DNA from: Bacillota bacterium
Lineage (GTDB): Bacteria; Bacillota; Clostridia; Christensenellales; Aristaeellaceae
Direction of reading: 5' to 3'
NCBI GenBank assembly: GCA_023404715.1
Contig: JAEYAR010000038.1
Coordinates: 1 to 64,000 of the forward strand
DNA length: 64,000 nt
Shown here: positions 49,179 to 62,541 of the stretch, one piece after another
Layout: each line of letters begins with the position of its first letter
Position numbering within the stretch: the stretch's first letter is position 1
The notes under the pieces: model-generated
What the model was told of the DNA's origin: nothing
Databases searched by the model: none
The model's input: only the letters and a program-made list of their open reading frames with translations
Position numbers and translations under genes: made by a program

Positions 49179-50426
49179 TCATCCATTGCCATCCACGCAT
49201 AGGTCGATATAGGCGATTCGGTTCTGGTAGAGCGAATACCCCACCTGGATGTACTCGTTCGCCGTATAGAGGCTGCCACCCGGCTTTGCATAGGCGTAGA
49301 GCAGATAATAATCCGTATCTTTGCCCGCGATGACCGACCCATGATAGGCCATCATGCCGGATACTCCGTATGAACCGTCCCACGGCTCGTATGTGATCCC
49401 CTGTTCGTCCAGATAAGCCGAAATTTCGCCCTCTAGCGCCCTGACCCGCTGTGGTTCTTTCTGCGCCCAGCGCGCATCCCAGGCGGTCAACATCGCATCC
49501 TGCGCGCTGTATATATCGCCCTGCATCTGAGCGCCCGTATAGGCGCGCTGCACCCTACGGATGCCGTCGCCGTTTAGCTCGACGCGGTACAGCCAATCGC
49601 TGCCGTCCTTCGGCACGAGCTCAACGATTTTCCAGGCCCATACGGGAATATACCCCTCTATGACGTATTGTGAGCCCGTGTCCACCGATACGTTCATGGC
49701 CTCCGGCAGCTCTTCACCCAGGTACCTGCGCACCGCAGCGCGCGCCTGCTGCTCATACCAGAGCGCCTCGTCCACACGCGTCTTCTGTCCCGACGGGGCT
49801 TGCTCGGACCACATGACGCTGCGCACCTCTGCGGCGGCGGTGTGGACCTTGACGCGCGCCTCCATGCCGCCTGGGAACCACAGGAGCACCTCGTGCCCCT
49901 GCCAGCCCATAGGGCCTTCCATCTGCTGCGCAGGACACGTTGCGACCTCCACGATCTGCGCTTGCTGCCAGCCGACCTCCTTGAGCCAATCCTTCACAAA
50001 CGTACGCGTCGTCTCCTCGTCGCCCAGCGGCCACGGCGTGGCTGCGGCGAGCGAGGGCCCTTCGTACGTCAGGCGGTAGACGCGCCCCTCCAGATCCGTA
50101 TAGGCCGTATACGCGCGCTCGATGGCCCCCGCGAGGGTCGTCCAACGATAGCGGTTGCAGGTGCGCCTGACCGCCCCATCCGGCGGAGCCAAGCTGGGGT
50201 TCATGTCCCGGTCGACCGCCAACGCTTCTTCAAACGTCACTGTTTGGCTCGGTCCCCGCGCTGCTTTGAAAAAGCGCCGGCAGGCCTCTATCATCCGCTC
50301 CCGCTCAGCCTGCGGCGGCAGGCGCACCTCTATATCCGCCGCACCCTCCGCCAGGGCGGTCATCCCCAATAGCCAAAGCATACACGCCAAAAGGCATGCG
50401 CCTTTCCTTTTGATCCGCTCATGCAT
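49179..50426 (-). CDS. Secreted GYSLY-domain protein in BlaI/BlaR1-like locus (first gene), with extra N-terminal half
   Basis: This 415-residue protein has a signal peptide (ACLLACMLWLLGMTALAEGA). The C-terminal half (from about 225) matches the shared domain: GSDWLYRVELNGDGIRRVQR, then YLDEQGITYEPWDGSYGV, ending IQVGYSLYQNRIAYIDLCVD followed by GNG. The N-terminal half may be a diverged second copy (RAYTAYTDLEGRVYRLTYEG, then KDWLKEVGWQQAQIVEVATC). No enzyme motif is visible. GAGGAGG precedes ATG 50426. It lies only 37 bases after the rpoC terminator and I see no promoter in that gap, so transcription may depend on read-through or on a promoter inside rpoC. Confidence 0.82.
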   Translation of the reverse strand: MHERIKRKGACLLACMLWLLGMTALAEGAADIEVRLPPQAERERMIEACRRFFKAARGPSQTVTFEEALAVDRDMNPSLAPPDGAVRRTCNRYRWTTLAGAIERAYTAYTDLEGRVYRLTYEGPSLAAATPWPLGDEETTRTFVKDWLKEVGWQQAQIVEVATCPAQQMEGPMGWQGHEVLLWFPGGMEARVKVHTAAAEVRSVMWSEQAPSGQKTRVDEALWYEQQARAAVRRYLGEELPEAMNVSVDTGSQYVIEGYIPVWAWKIVELVPKDGSDWLYRVELNGDGIRRVQRAYTGAQMQGDIYSAQDAMLTAWDARWAQKEPQRVRALEGEISAYLDEQGITYEPWDGSYGVSGMMAYHGSVIAGKDTDYYLLYAYAKPGGSLYTANEYIQVGYSLYQNRIAYIDLCVDGNG

Positions 50427-50463
50427 ATCGATTCCTCCTCATAGGCTTCTACATCAACAGACG

Positions 50464-50503
50464 AAAAAGCTGCCCAGAACCTTCCAGCTCCGGACAGCTT
50501 TTT
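50464..50503 (-). terminator. Terminator after rpoC
   Basis: On the minus strand AAAAAGCTGTCC (50503-50492) pairs with GGGCAGCTTTTT (50475-50464) through 12 bp with one G-T pair. The T run is part of the stem's 3' arm and a T-rich base follows. Confidence 0.75.
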
Positions 50504-50508
50504 TGAAC

Positions 50509-54051
<3,543 letters not shown>

Positions 54052-54099
54052 AGGGTAGACACTCCCTTCCAATTCCTACACGCCTTGGGTAACGCCGGC

Positions 54100-57000
54100 T
54101 TACAGGTCGTCGTCCAGCGAGATGTCCTCCAAATCGGGGACATCCTCCACGTCGAAGTCGTCCAGATCGTCCAGCGAGATTTCAGCCTCCAAGTCGCCCT
54201 CCGCGTAGATCGCGGCAGCAGGCGCCTCCTCGACCAGCGAAACGGTATCCGTGCGCTCGGTCTCTTCCTCTTCCTCGTCGTCGATCTCGCGAATGATGAT
54301 CTCCTGCTTGTCGGCGGAAAGGACCTTGATGTCCAAAGACAGGGCCTGCAGCTCCTTGATGAGCACCTTAAACGACTCGGGCACGCCCGGATCTGGGATG
54401 TTCTTGCCCTTGACGATCGCCTCGTACGTCTTGACGCGGCCGACCGTGTCGTCCGACTTGACGGTCAGGATCTCCTGCAGGGTATTCGCGGCGCCGTAAG
54501 CCTCCAGCGCCCAGACCTCCATCTCGCCAAAGCGCTGGCCACCGAACTGGGCTTTGCCGCCCAGGGGCTGCTGCGTGACGAGCGAGTAGGGGCCGGTTGA
54601 GCGCGCGTGCATCTTGTCGTCGACAAGGTGATGCAATTTGAGCATGTACATATAGCCGACGGTGACCGGGTTTTCAAACTGATCGCCCGTGCGCCCGTCG
54701 TAGAGGATGGTCTTGCCGTCGCGGCGCCGGCCAGCCTTTTCCATGAGGTCCTCGATGTCCTCCTCGGTCGCCCCGTCGAAGACGGGCGTGGCGACGTGCC
54801 ACCCCAGGGATTTGGCGACCATGCCCAGGTGCACTTCCAGCACCTGGCCCAGATTCATTCGCGAGGGAACGCCCAGGGGGTTCAAAACGATCTGAAGCGG
54901 CGTGCCGTCGGGCAAGAACGGCATGTCTTCCTCGCGCATGATGCGCGAGACGACGCCCTTGTTGCCGTGGCGGCCGGCCATCTTGTCGCCGACCGAGATC
55001 TTGCGCTTTTGCGCGATGTATACGCGCACCATCTGGTTGACGCCCGGGGAGAGCTCGTCGTGGTTTTCGCGGGTGAACGTCTTGACGTCGACGATGATGC
55101 CCTCTTCGCCGTGGGGCACGCGCAGGCTGGTGTCGCGCACCTCGCGCGCCTTCTCGCCGAATATCGCGCGCAGCAGGCGCTCCTCCGCCGTCAGCTCCGT
55201 CTCGCCCTTGGGCGTCACCTTGCCCACGAGAATGTCGCCTGAGTGCACCTCCGCGCCCACGCGGATAATGCCTTCCTCGTCCAGATCGCGCAGCGCGTCG
55301 TCGCCCACGTTGGGGATATCGCGGGTGATCTCTTCCGGCCCCAGCTTGGTGTCGCGCGCCTCGCACTCGTATTCTTCCAGGTGGATGGAAGTGTAGACGT
55401 CCTCCTTAACCAGCCGCTCGGAGAGCAGGATGGCGTCCTCGTAGTTGTAACCCTCCCAGGTCATGAACGCCATCAGGACGTTCCTGCCCAGGCTGATCTC
55501 TCCCATGTCCGTCGACGGGCCGTCTGCGATGACCTGCCCTTTCTCGATGACCTCGCCCGCATCCACGATAGGCCGCTGGTTGATGCAGGTGGATTGGTTC
55601 GACCGGGCGAACTTGGTGAGCTTATAGGTGTGAAGGCTGTGATCCTTGGCCCTGATGTCGATACGGTCGGTGCTGACCTTTTCGACTACGCCGTCTTCCT
55701 TGGCGGTGATGGCCACGCCCGAGTCGCAGGCGGCCTTGTACTCGATGCCGGTGGCCACGAACGCGGCCTCGGGCTTGAGCAGCGGCACCGCCTGGCGCTG
55801 CATGTTTGAGCCCATCAGCGCGCGGTTCGCATCGTCGTTTTCGAGGAAGGGGATCATCGCCGTCGCGACGGAAACGACCTGCCGGGGCGATACGTCGACG
55901 TAATCGACTTGCGAAGGCGCCACGGCCACGACGTCCGCGCATACGCGGGTGGTGACGCGCTCGTTCGTGAATGTCCCGTCCGGATTGATCGGCTCCTTCG
56001 CCTGAGCGATATGGCAGCCGTCTTCCTCGTCCGCCGTCAGATAGACGATATCGTCCGTCACGCGCGTCACGCCGTCCTCGTGCGTCACGACGCGATACGG
56101 CGCCTCGATGAAGCCGTATTCATTGATGCGCGCGTAGGTTGCCAAGGAACCGATCAGGCCGATGTTCGGGCCTTCAGGCGTCTCGATCGGGCAGATGCGC
56201 GCGTAGTGCGAGTAGTGTACGTCGCGCACTTCGAAGGATGCGCGTTCACGGTTAAGGCCGCCGGGGCCCAGGGCGGATAGGCGGCGCTTATGCGTGAGCT
56301 CCGCCAGCGGGTTGGGTTGATCCATGAACTGCGAAAGCTGTGAGGAGCCGAAGAACTCCTTGATCGCCGCGCTGACGGGGCGGATGTTGATCAAATCCTG
56401 CGGGCGCACCTCGCTCGCATTTTGGATCGCCATGCGTTCGCGCACAACGCGCTCCAGGCGCGACAGGCCGATGCGGATCTGGTTTTGCAGCAGCTCGCCC
56501 ACGGAGCGCAGGCGGCGGTTGCCCAGGTGGTCGATGTCGTCCGTCTTGCCCACGCCGTAGGGCAACCCGATCAGGTAGCTGACGGAGGAGATGATGTCGT
56601 CGATCAGGATATGCTTGGGACTCAGGTGACCGACGTTCTCGCGCACAGCCTCCTTGAGATCCTCAGGAGCGACCTGGCTCATGAGCTCCTTCAGGGTGGG
56701 CAGGTGCACCTTTTCATTGATGCCCGCCTCCGCAGGGTCAAAGGGCAGCCACGCGGACGCGTCCACGAAGTTGTTGCCGATGACGCGCACGGTGTGCCCA
56801 TCGGCCGTCAGGTGCACGACGCTCACGCCGGCGTTTTGAATTTCCACGGCCACGGCCTTTTGGATCATTTCCCCCGCGCTGACCATCACCTCGCCCGTCT
56901 CGGGGTTGACGACGTCCTCGGCGGCTATGTGATCGGCGATGCGGGCCGAAAGCGCGAGCTTTTTATTGAACTTGTAGCGGCCTACGCGCATCAGGTCGTA

Positions 57001-57795
57001 GCGCTTGGGGTCGAAGAACAGGCTGCGCAGCAGGCTGCGGGCCGAATCCGCCGTGAGCAATTCGCCGGGGCGCAGGCGCTTATAGATTTCCAGCAGGCCG
57101 TCCTCGACCGATTGAGCGGCCTCGTCGCGCGCGAGCGTAGCGGTCAGCTTTTCATCCTCGCCCAAAAGGTCTAAGATCTCCTGGTTGGTGCCGTAGCCCA
57201 GCGCCCGAAGCAGCGAGGTGACCGGCAGCTTGCGCGCGCGGTCTACGCGCACCCACATGACGTCGTTGGAATCGATTTCGTATTCGAGCCAGGCGCCGCG
57301 ATTGGGAATGACCTGCGTGTCGTACAGATGCTTGCCCGCCTTATCGATGGACTCGCGGTAATAAACGCCCGGTGAGCGAACCAGCTGGCTGACGATGACG
57401 CGCTCGGCGCCGTTGATGATGAACGTACCGTGGTCGGTCATGAGCGGGAAGTCGCCCATAAACACGTCCGATTCCTTGATTTCGCCGGTCTCCTTATTTT
57501 TAAGGCGCACAAAAACCTTAAGCGCCGTCGCGTACGTCATATCGCGTTCGCGGCAGCGTTCCTGAGTGTTCTTGGGTGTCTCGTCAAGCGAATAATCCAC
57601 GAATTCAAGCACGAGATTTTCGCTGTAGTCTGTGATCGGTGAAACATCGTTCAAGACCTCGCGCAGGTCTTCTTTGAGAAAGCGCTCATAGGAGTTCTTT
57701 TGCACCTCGATCAGATCGGGCATTTCCAAGACCTCATCGATGCGGGAAAAGCTCATCCTGGTGCGTCGCTTTCCCATTTTTACCTCGTGAACCAT
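54100..57795 (-). CDS. rpoB: RNA polymerase subunit beta
   Basis: This 1231-residue protein is the beta subunit. The N-terminus has [24 protein letters not shown] sequence (here [20 protein letters not shown]). The rifampicin-pocket region reads [20 protein letters not shown] then [14 protein letters not shown], the drug-sensitive consensus. [17 protein letters not shown] and the acidic C-terminal tail ([20 protein letters not shown]) are also present. ATG 57795 is chosen (AGGGGTGA 8 bases upstream); two upstream codons and one at codon 7 are alternatives. It has a strong promoter about 170 bases upstream. No rplJ-rplL genes precede it, which is unusual for this gene. Confidence 0.97.
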   Translation of the reverse strand: MVHEVKMGKRRTRMSFSRIDEVLEMPDLIEVQKNSYERFLKEDLREVLNDVSPITDYSENLVLEFVDYSLDETPKNTQERCRERDMTYATALKVFVRLKNKETGEIKESDVFMGDFPLMTDHGTFIINGAERVIVSQLVRSPGVYYRESIDKAGKHLYDTQVIPNRGAWLEYEIDSNDVMWVRVDRARKLPVTSLLRALGYGTNQEILDLLGEDEKLTATLARDEAAQSVEDGLLEIYKRLRPGELLTADSARSLLRSLFFDPKRYDLMRVGRYKFNKKLALSARIADHIAAEDVVNPETGEVMVSAGEMIQKAVAVEIQNAGVSVVHLTADGHTVRVIGNNFVDASAWLPFDPAEAGINEKVHLPTLKELMSQVAPEDLKEAVRENVGHLSPKHILIDDIISSVSYLIGLPYGVGKTDDIDHLGNRRLRSVGELLQNQIRIGLSRLERVVRERMAIQNASEVRPQDLINIRPVSAAIKEFFGSSQLSQFMDQPNPLAELTHKRRLSALGPGGLNRERASFEVRDVHYSHYARICPIETPEGPNIGLIGSLATYARINEYGFIEAPYRVVTHEDGVTRVTDDIVYLTADEEDGCHIAQAKEPINPDGTFTNERVTTRVCADVVAVAPSQVDYVDVSPRQVVSVATAMIPFLENDDANRALMGSNMQRQAVPLLKPEAAFVATGIEYKAACDSGVAITAKEDGVVEKVSTDRIDIRAKDHSLHTYKLTKFARSNQSTCINQRPIVDAGEVIEKGQVIADGPSTDMGEISLGRNVLMAFMTWEGYNYEDAILLSERLVKEDVYTSIHLEEYECEARDTKLGPEEITRDIPNVGDDALRDLDEEGIIRVGAEVHSGDILVGKVTPKGETELTAEERLLRAIFGEKAREVRDTSLRVPHGEEGIIVDVKTFTRENHDELSPGVNQMVRVYIAQKRKISVGDKMAGRHGNKGVVSRIMREEDMPFLPDGTPLQIVLNPLGVPSRMNLGQVLEVHLGMVAKSLGWHVATPVFDGATEEDIEDLMEKAGRRRDGKTILYDGRTGDQFENPVTVGYMYMLKLHHLVDDKMHARSTGPYSLVTQQPLGGKAQFGGQRFGEMEVWALEAYGAANTLQEILTVKSDDTVGRVKTYEAIVKGKNIPDPGVPESFKVLIKELQALSLDIKVLSADKQEIIIREIDDEEEEETERTDTVSLVEEAPAAAIYAEGDLEAEISLDDLDDFDVEDVPDLEDISLDDDL

Positions 57796-57967
57796 GAATG
57801 CCATCACCCCTAACTGTGTTGGAACCTAAGCGTATGGCGCAAAACAAATGTTTTTTCGCTTCTTGCATTTTCCCGTTGCAAACCGTGCGTCGGTGGTGTA
57901 CAATAGCAACACAAGGACAAATGCAAGAGGATAGAACACCTATTTTGACATACTGATGCAATATAGT

Positions 57968-57996
57968 ATTGTATCACGCAATGGAATAGGTGTCAA
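57968..57996 (-). promoter_or_regulatory. Strong promoter for rpoBC; gap 57796-58140 otherwise leader sequence
   Basis: On the minus strand TTGACA (57996-57991), a 17-base spacer and TACAAT (57973-57968). Transcription would give a leader of about 165 bases. A second possible site within it, TTGCAT then TATTGT near 57900-57926, has a short 15-base spacer and is less convincing. I see no ribosomal-protein gene or clear leader structure in the gap. Confidence 0.8.
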
Positions 57997-58140
57997 TCGT
58001 TTTGTGTCTCTTTTTTTTGTTTTTATGTAATTTCACGTGCAAGCGGCTTGATTCCCTTCACAGGCCGTACAATTTTCTGCCGAAATAAGGCCGTTTTGTG
58101 AACGCGCGCGTTCTTTTTGGTGACGCTTTGCCTCATCGCA

Positions 58141-58169
58141 TTGACCCGCATTTTCTAAAATGTTAAAAT
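58141..58169 (+). promoter_or_regulatory. Promoter for the SH3-domain protein gene at 58234
   Basis: TTGACC (58141-58146), a 17-base spacer and TAAAAT (58164-58169) lie 64 bases upstream of the start codon, facing away from rpoB. Confidence 0.7.
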
Positions 58170-58233
58170 AAGGGCTACCGAACACATCGTTCGAAAGGCG
58201 GCGCTAAGCCGTCTTGGAAAAGGAGCCCGTGAT

Positions 58234-58971
58234 ATGATAAAACCAAACAACGTAAAGTCCTTTCTCGTGCTTGCGCTGTGCTGCGTGCTTTGCGCGCCCG
58301 CTTACGCTTCCCTGGCAGAGGGCGAGCCAGCGCCCGTTTCACCGCCCGCCGTCACCCCGGCGCCGGAGGAAGCGCCCACGAGCGCGCCTTCCTTGGCCCC
58401 GACCGACGCCGACGCTACGGCGGTGGAGGCTTTGACCCCAGAGCAGCGCGCGCCCGTAGCCGACGCGCTGCTCTCCCTCTCCGGCGTCAGGGCCTCGTCC
58501 GACGCTGTAACCGTCGGCTTTCTGGAACCGCAAACCGGTCTGATGCTCACCGTCAGCGCAAACGGTACGCCCAGCCTGTATTGCACCGCCGAACATAAAG
58601 GCGTGACCTGCACCTGCGCGCTCACCAGCACAGGGCAATCCCTTACGATCGGCGGCGTCACGTTTGAAATCTGGCTCAATAAAAGCGCCTCCGTGCCCAA
58701 AAAACACGTAAAGCCGGATAGCATCAACGTGCGCAGCGGGCCGGGTACGGATTATGAGAAGACGTACACGCTGCTCAAGGATCGCGTAGCATACGTCTAC
58801 GCGACGTATGGCACCTGGTCCCTGGTCGTCTATGGCGAGAGCAACGTAGGATTCGTAAGCTCCGGTCTCCTGACCGTCGCTCCCTCTGCGAGCAAGTCGC
58901 CCAAGCCTGTTAAAGACGACGACGAGGATGAGGGCCGCCCCGGCGGCGGCAGGCCCGGCGGAAGGCCCTAA
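58234..58971 (+). CDS. Secreted SH3-domain protein with Pro-rich linker and acidic/Gly-Arg-Pro tail
   Basis: This 245-residue protein has a signal peptide (VKSFLVLALCCVLCAPAYAS). A Pro/Ala/Thr-rich spacer follows (PAPVSPPAVTPAPEEAPTSA), then a small beta-domain (about 70-150). A bacterial SH3 domain (about 160-220) has DSINVRSGPGTDYEKTYTLL and AYVYATYGTWSLVVYGESN. The tail is acidic (DDDEDEG) then RPGGGRPGGRP, which could bind cell-wall polymers. AAAGGAG precedes ATG. The function is probably cell-envelope binding; no enzyme domain is visible. Confidence 0.85.
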   Translation: MIKPNNVKSFLVLALCCVLCAPAYASLAEGEPAPVSPPAVTPAPEEAPTSAPSLAPTDADATAVEALTPEQRAPVADALLSLSGVRASSDAVTVGFLEPQTGLMLTVSANGTPSLYCTAEHKGVTCTCALTSTGQSLTIGGVTFEIWLNKSASVPKKHVKPDSINVRSGPGTDYEKTYTLLKDRVAYVYATYGTWSLVVYGESNVGFVSSGLLTVAPSASKSPKPVKDDDEDEGRPGGGRPGGRP

Positions 58972-59113
58972 TTGTGCCAAAAGGAGGGAAACGCGCTGCG
59001 TAACGGCGGCGCGTTTTCCTTTTTTCCAGACGGTTTACCGCTCTTTTCGATGGGTGCGCTCGCGTTTGCGACGAGACGCACGCAAGGAACAGTAACCGTC
59101 TCAGCGCGGCGTA

Positions 59114-60121
59114 TCACCACAGGCGTACGACCTCGACGTCCTGAAAGTAATGCAAGACGATCTCCTTGGCGTTCTTGCCCGCCTTGGCCATGGCATAGGC
59201 TCCCCATTGGCTCATGCCCACTCCGTGGCCGTAGCCGCGTCCGCTGATGACGACCTTGCCGTCTGAAAACGTAAGCGAGTCGATCAGCGTCGAGCGCATC
59301 TGCGTCGACCCCAGGGCGATGCGAAACGCCGCCGCGCTCACCTCCTTGCCGTTGACGGCGAGCCGCGTCGCCCGGCCGGACTCGCCCCGCTTGGCGACCG
59401 CGATGCTGGAGAGCTGATTGCCCGAAGCGCCGACCTGGTTGGCGGCCTTGAGCACCTCTGCCGCCGGGAAGGATACCTCCCACTGCGCCGCTTCCTCGTC
59501 CGCTTCGTCGCTTTCAAGCCCTGCGACAGATTGGGTATAAGGCGGCTCCTCCTTTTGATAATCCAGCCCCTCTTGGGCCAGCGCCGTCTTGCCGCCGGAA
59601 TGGGCGTGGAACCAGGCGTAAGGTAGGCTGCCGCCGCTGGAAAGCACCATGCCCTCCGTCTCCGAGACCGCCTGGCGGATGCGCTCGTTGATCGCGGCGG
59701 GCTCGTAGGCCTGCGCCTCCTCGATGTCGGTGGAGATGTCCGCGCCGGGATAACGGCTCTCCTTTTCCTCGACGAACTTGAGCACAAACGTGCGCGCCAG
59801 GATCGCCTGCGCCTTGAGCGCCTCCAGCGGCCAATCCCCGTGCATCTCGCCCGCCAGCACGCCGTGCAGGTATTCCTCGATCGGCATCGTGACGACCTGA
59901 GAGCGCTTCACGTCGTAAACGCTGAGGATCGGTTCGCCGCCCTCATCCCGCTCCAGCTTCTCCGGTATCTCGGGCTTTTTTTCGCCAGCAGGCTGCAGCA
60001 CGGCGCCGGGCGTCTGTTCGGGCACGGCGGTCGCCAGAGGGCGCGCCTCCTGCGCGCAGCCTGCGAGGCTTAGGCATAGCATGAGCGCCGTCAGCATTCC
60101 CACAATCCTTTTCAAATTCAA
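59114..60121 (-). CDS. SpoIID/LytB-domain lipoprotein
   Basis: This 335-residue protein has a lipoprotein signal (MLTALMLCLSLAGCAQ, lipobox LAGC). Its SpoIID domain has MPIEEYLHGVLAGEMHGDWP, LEALKAQAILARTFVLKF and the C-terminal motif GYGHGVGMSQWGAYAMAKAG. SpoIID is a lytic transglycosylase that cuts denuded glycan strands during engulfment. Lipoprotein versions also act outside sporulation, so this may be a vegetative cell-wall enzyme. The start is TTG 60121 (codons TTG AAT TTG AAA AGG), with GAAGGGATG as ribosome site. That site lies inside a long hairpin (60123-60175). Alternative: start at the internal ATG 8 codons later. Confidence 0.85.
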   Translation of the reverse strand: MNLKRIVGMLTALMLCLSLAGCAQEARPLATAVPEQTPGAVLQPAGEKKPEIPEKLERDEGGEPILSVYDVKRSQVVTMPIEEYLHGVLAGEMHGDWPLEALKAQAILARTFVLKFVEEKESRYPGADISTDIEEAQAYEPAAINERIRQAVSETEGMVLSSGGSLPYAWFHAHSGGKTALAQEGLDYQKEEPPYTQSVAGLESDEADEEAAQWEVSFPAAEVLKAANQVGASGNQLSSIAVAKRGESGRATRLAVNGKEVSAAAFRIALGSTQMRSTLIDSLTFSDGKVVISGRGYGHGVGMSQWGAYAMAKAGKNAKEIVLHYFQDVEVVRLW

Positions 60122-60122
60122 A

Positions 60123-60175
60123 CATCCCTTCCCCCATGATGGAAACCGTCTGCATCCATCATACGGGAAGGGATG
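60123..60175 (-). promoter_or_regulatory. Hairpin downstream of GH31 that covers the SpoIID-like gene's ribosome site
   Basis: CATCCCTTCCC (60123-60133) pairs with GGGAAGGGATG (60165-60175) and, past a 2x2 internal loop, ATGATGGA (60136-60143) pairs with TCCATCAT (60155-60162). The left arm on the plus strand is the mRNA's GGGGGAAGGGATG, the ribosome site of the next gene. There is no T tract. It may hide the ribosome site or mark the end of the GH31 message. Confidence 0.6.
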
Positions 60176-60188
60176 TATGTTTATGCCT

Positions 60189-62435
60189 TCAGCGCACGCG
60201 CATTTCCGTTCCGTCCGCGTGCAATATGACGTGGTAGGGCAAGTCGCTGTCCGTCTCCACCTGTACGCCCGACGGCGTCCGCGTGAGCGCATACGCAGCC
60301 GCGGTATTGCCGCCCAGGTCCGGCACGGTCACGAATGTGGTCTCGCCCACCTCCAGCTCGTATACGTGCAGCGTCACCCCGTCCGCATAGTCGTAATCCG
60401 GCCGGTCGCGAAGGGCGCCCACCGCAAGCACCGCGCCCTCGCGCACCATGAGCGGCAGGGTCATAAAACCGTGCGTCTCTCTTTGCCAGCGGCCGCCCCG
60501 CGCCGTCTTGCCGGTGAGCAGGTTCGTCCACTTCCCCTCCGGCAGGTAATAGTCCACATGTCCGTCCGCATGCATGACGGGCGCTACGAGCAGGTCGCCG
60601 CCCAGCATGTATTGGCGCTCCAGCGTGTCGCACGCCGGGTCGTCTGGAAACTCCATAAACATGGGCCGCAGCACCGGATACCCGTTTTCGTGCGCCTGCG
60701 CCGCGAGACCGTACAGATAGGGCATCAGGCTGCACTTGAGCTTCGTAAACCGGCGCACGACCTCCACCGCCTCCTCGTCGAAGAGCCAGGGAACGCGGTA
60801 GCTCGAGGAGCCGTGCAATCGGCTGTGGCTGCTCAGCAGCCCGAACGCGGCCCAACGCTTATACACGTCTGCCGGCGCGGTCTGCTCAAAGCCGGAGATG
60901 TCGTGGCTCCAAAAAGCGAACCCGCTCGCGGCCAGCGACAGCCCCGCGCGCAGCGTCTCCGCCATAGAGGGATAGGAGGCGCTGTTGTCGCCGCCCCAGT
61001 GCGCGGGGTACATCTGCCCGCCCGCCGTCGCGCTGCGGGCGAAGAGCACCGCCTCGCCTGCGCCGCGCTCTCGCTCCAGCAGCTCGAACACCATCCGATT
61101 GTACAGGTGCGTGTAATAGTTGTGCATGCCCAGCGGCTCGCTGCCGTCGTGGTAGCGTACGCCGCGCACCGGGATGCGCTCGCCAAAATCCGTCTTGAAG
61201 CAGTCTACCCCCATGTCGAGCAGGCGCTTGAGGTAGCCGCAGTACCACGCCCGCGCATGCGGGTTCGTCACGTCTACGATGCCCATGCCCGCCTGCCACA
61301 GGTCGGTCTGCCAGACGCCGCCGTCTTCACGGGCGATCAGGTAGCCGCTACGCATTCCTTCCTCGAAGAGCGGGCTCTCCTGCGCGATGTAGGGATTGAT
61401 CCACACGCAGATGCGCAGCCCCCGCGCCTTATAGCGCGCCAGCATGCCCGCCGGGTCGGGGAACGTATCCGTATCCCAGGTAAAATCACACCAGTTGTAG
61501 CCCTTCATCCAAAAACAGTCGAAGTGGAATACGTGAAGGGGGATATCTCTGTCGGCCATGCCCTGGATAAAGGAGGAGGTCGTCTGCTCGTCGTACGAGG
61601 TGGTAAAGCTCGTCGTCAGCCACAGGCCGAACGACCACGCGGGCGGCAGCGCGGGCCTGCCGGTCAGGCGCGTATACTTCTCTATGACTTCCTTGGGCGT
61701 CGGGCCGTAGATCACGTAGTAGCGCAGGCTCTCCCCTTCGGTCGAGAATTGCACGCGCTCGACCTTCTCGCTCGCCACCTCAAAGGATACGTCCCCCGTG
61801 TCCTCGACAAACACGCCGTATCCCCGGTTGGTCATATAAAACGGCACGTTCTTGTAGGCCTGCTCGCTGGCCGTGCCCCCGTCGGCGTTCCACATGTCCA
61901 CCGACTGCCCGTTCTTGACGAAGGGGCCAAAGCGCTCGCCCAGGCCGTATACGCACTCGCCCACGTCCAGCGTCAGCGATTCGCTCATGTATACGCGGCC
62001 CGTCTCCTTGTCTTTCGCGTGCGCCATGGCGCGCTCGCCGCTCTGCGTGAGGATTCTGCCGTCGGCCTCGTAGCGCACCTGCCAGCCTCTGGGGGCCTTG
62101 CGCACCCGCGCCGTAAGCTGACCGCTGCGGATGAAGGCCGTCTCCTCATCCTCCCCCGTTTCCACCGCAGGGCGCTCATCCTTCGTCTCAAAATGCGGGC
62201 GGCTTTGTTTTTCCCCTTTGAAATGCACGATCTGAACCGCGACGACGTCCTCCATGGGCGATGTAAATGTGACGGTGAGCGCGGCCGCGTTCAGGGTATC
62301 GCCGCGCGTCTCCACGTGCTTGGTCGGCGCGAGCACCGAAAGGCAGCCGTCCTTCCTGCGCGTGCGGTACCATTCCGTCGCGTAGTGCATTTCAAATTCA
62401 GGCCGGATCAGCCAATATCCATTCGTAAAGCGCAT
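60189..62435 (-). CDS. yicI: Alpha-xylosidase/alpha-glucosidase, GH31 (YicI type)
   Basis: This 748-residue cytosolic glycosidase has the catalytic nucleophile Asp in CFKTDFGERIPVRG. The acid/base Asp lies in WGGDNSASYPSMAETLRAGL, followed by GFAFWSHDISGFE. These sequences match the alpha-xylosidase YicI closely, more than alpha-glucosidases, so xyloglucan or isoprimeverose breakdown is likely. The N-terminal beta-sandwich and C-terminal sheet are complete. ATG 62435 has GAGGAGG upstream; the frame opens 27 codons earlier without support. It is downstream of a WYL-domain regulator on the same strand but has its own promoter. Confidence 0.92.
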   Translation of the reverse strand: MRFTNGYWLIRPEFEMHYATEWYRTRRKDGCLSVLAPTKHVETRGDTLNAAALTVTFTSPMEDVVAVQIVHFKGEKQSRPHFETKDERPAVETGEDEETAFIRSGQLTARVRKAPRGWQVRYEADGRILTQSGERAMAHAKDKETGRVYMSESLTLDVGECVYGLGERFGPFVKNGQSVDMWNADGGTASEQAYKNVPFYMTNRGYGVFVEDTGDVSFEVASEKVERVQFSTEGESLRYYVIYGPTPKEVIEKYTRLTGRPALPPAWSFGLWLTTSFTTSYDEQTTSSFIQGMADRDIPLHVFHFDCFWMKGYNWCDFTWDTDTFPDPAGMLARYKARGLRICVWINPYIAQESPLFEEGMRSGYLIAREDGGVWQTDLWQAGMGIVDVTNPHARAWYCGYLKRLLDMGVDCFKTDFGERIPVRGVRYHDGSEPLGMHNYYTHLYNRMVFELLERERGAGEAVLFARSATAGGQMYPAHWGGDNSASYPSMAETLRAGLSLAASGFAFWSHDISGFEQTAPADVYKRWAAFGLLSSHSRLHGSSSYRVPWLFDEEAVEVVRRFTKLKCSLMPYLYGLAAQAHENGYPVLRPMFMEFPDDPACDTLERQYMLGGDLLVAPVMHADGHVDYYLPEGKWTNLLTGKTARGGRWQRETHGFMTLPLMVREGAVLAVGALRDRPDYDYADGVTLHVYELEVGETTFVTVPDLGGNTAAAYALTRTPSGVQVETDSDLPYHVILHADGTEMRVR

Positions 62436-62472
62436 GGGTAAAGCCTCCTCGTCGTTTTTTGCTGCTGCGTCC

Positions 62473-62501
62473 ATTATAGCGCATGCAGCGCGCCGGATAA
62501 A
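62473..62501 (-). promoter_or_regulatory. Promoter for the GH31 gene
   Basis: On the minus strand TTTATC (62501-62496), a 17-base spacer and TATAAT (62478-62473). The -35 is weak. The spacer contains GCGCATGC, a palindrome that could be an operator. Confidence 0.5.
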
Positions 62502-62541
62502 GAGCGCCGTATGCAAATCGCAGAATCCTATCGCGCCTTGC

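Noticed and set aside
60081..62441. Long plus-strand open frame of 786 codons opposite the GH31 gene
   Set aside because: It is the antisense shadow of a GC-rich coding region. Its translation is Arg/His/Val-rich with no recognisable domain, and the minus-strand frame has clear GH31 motifs.
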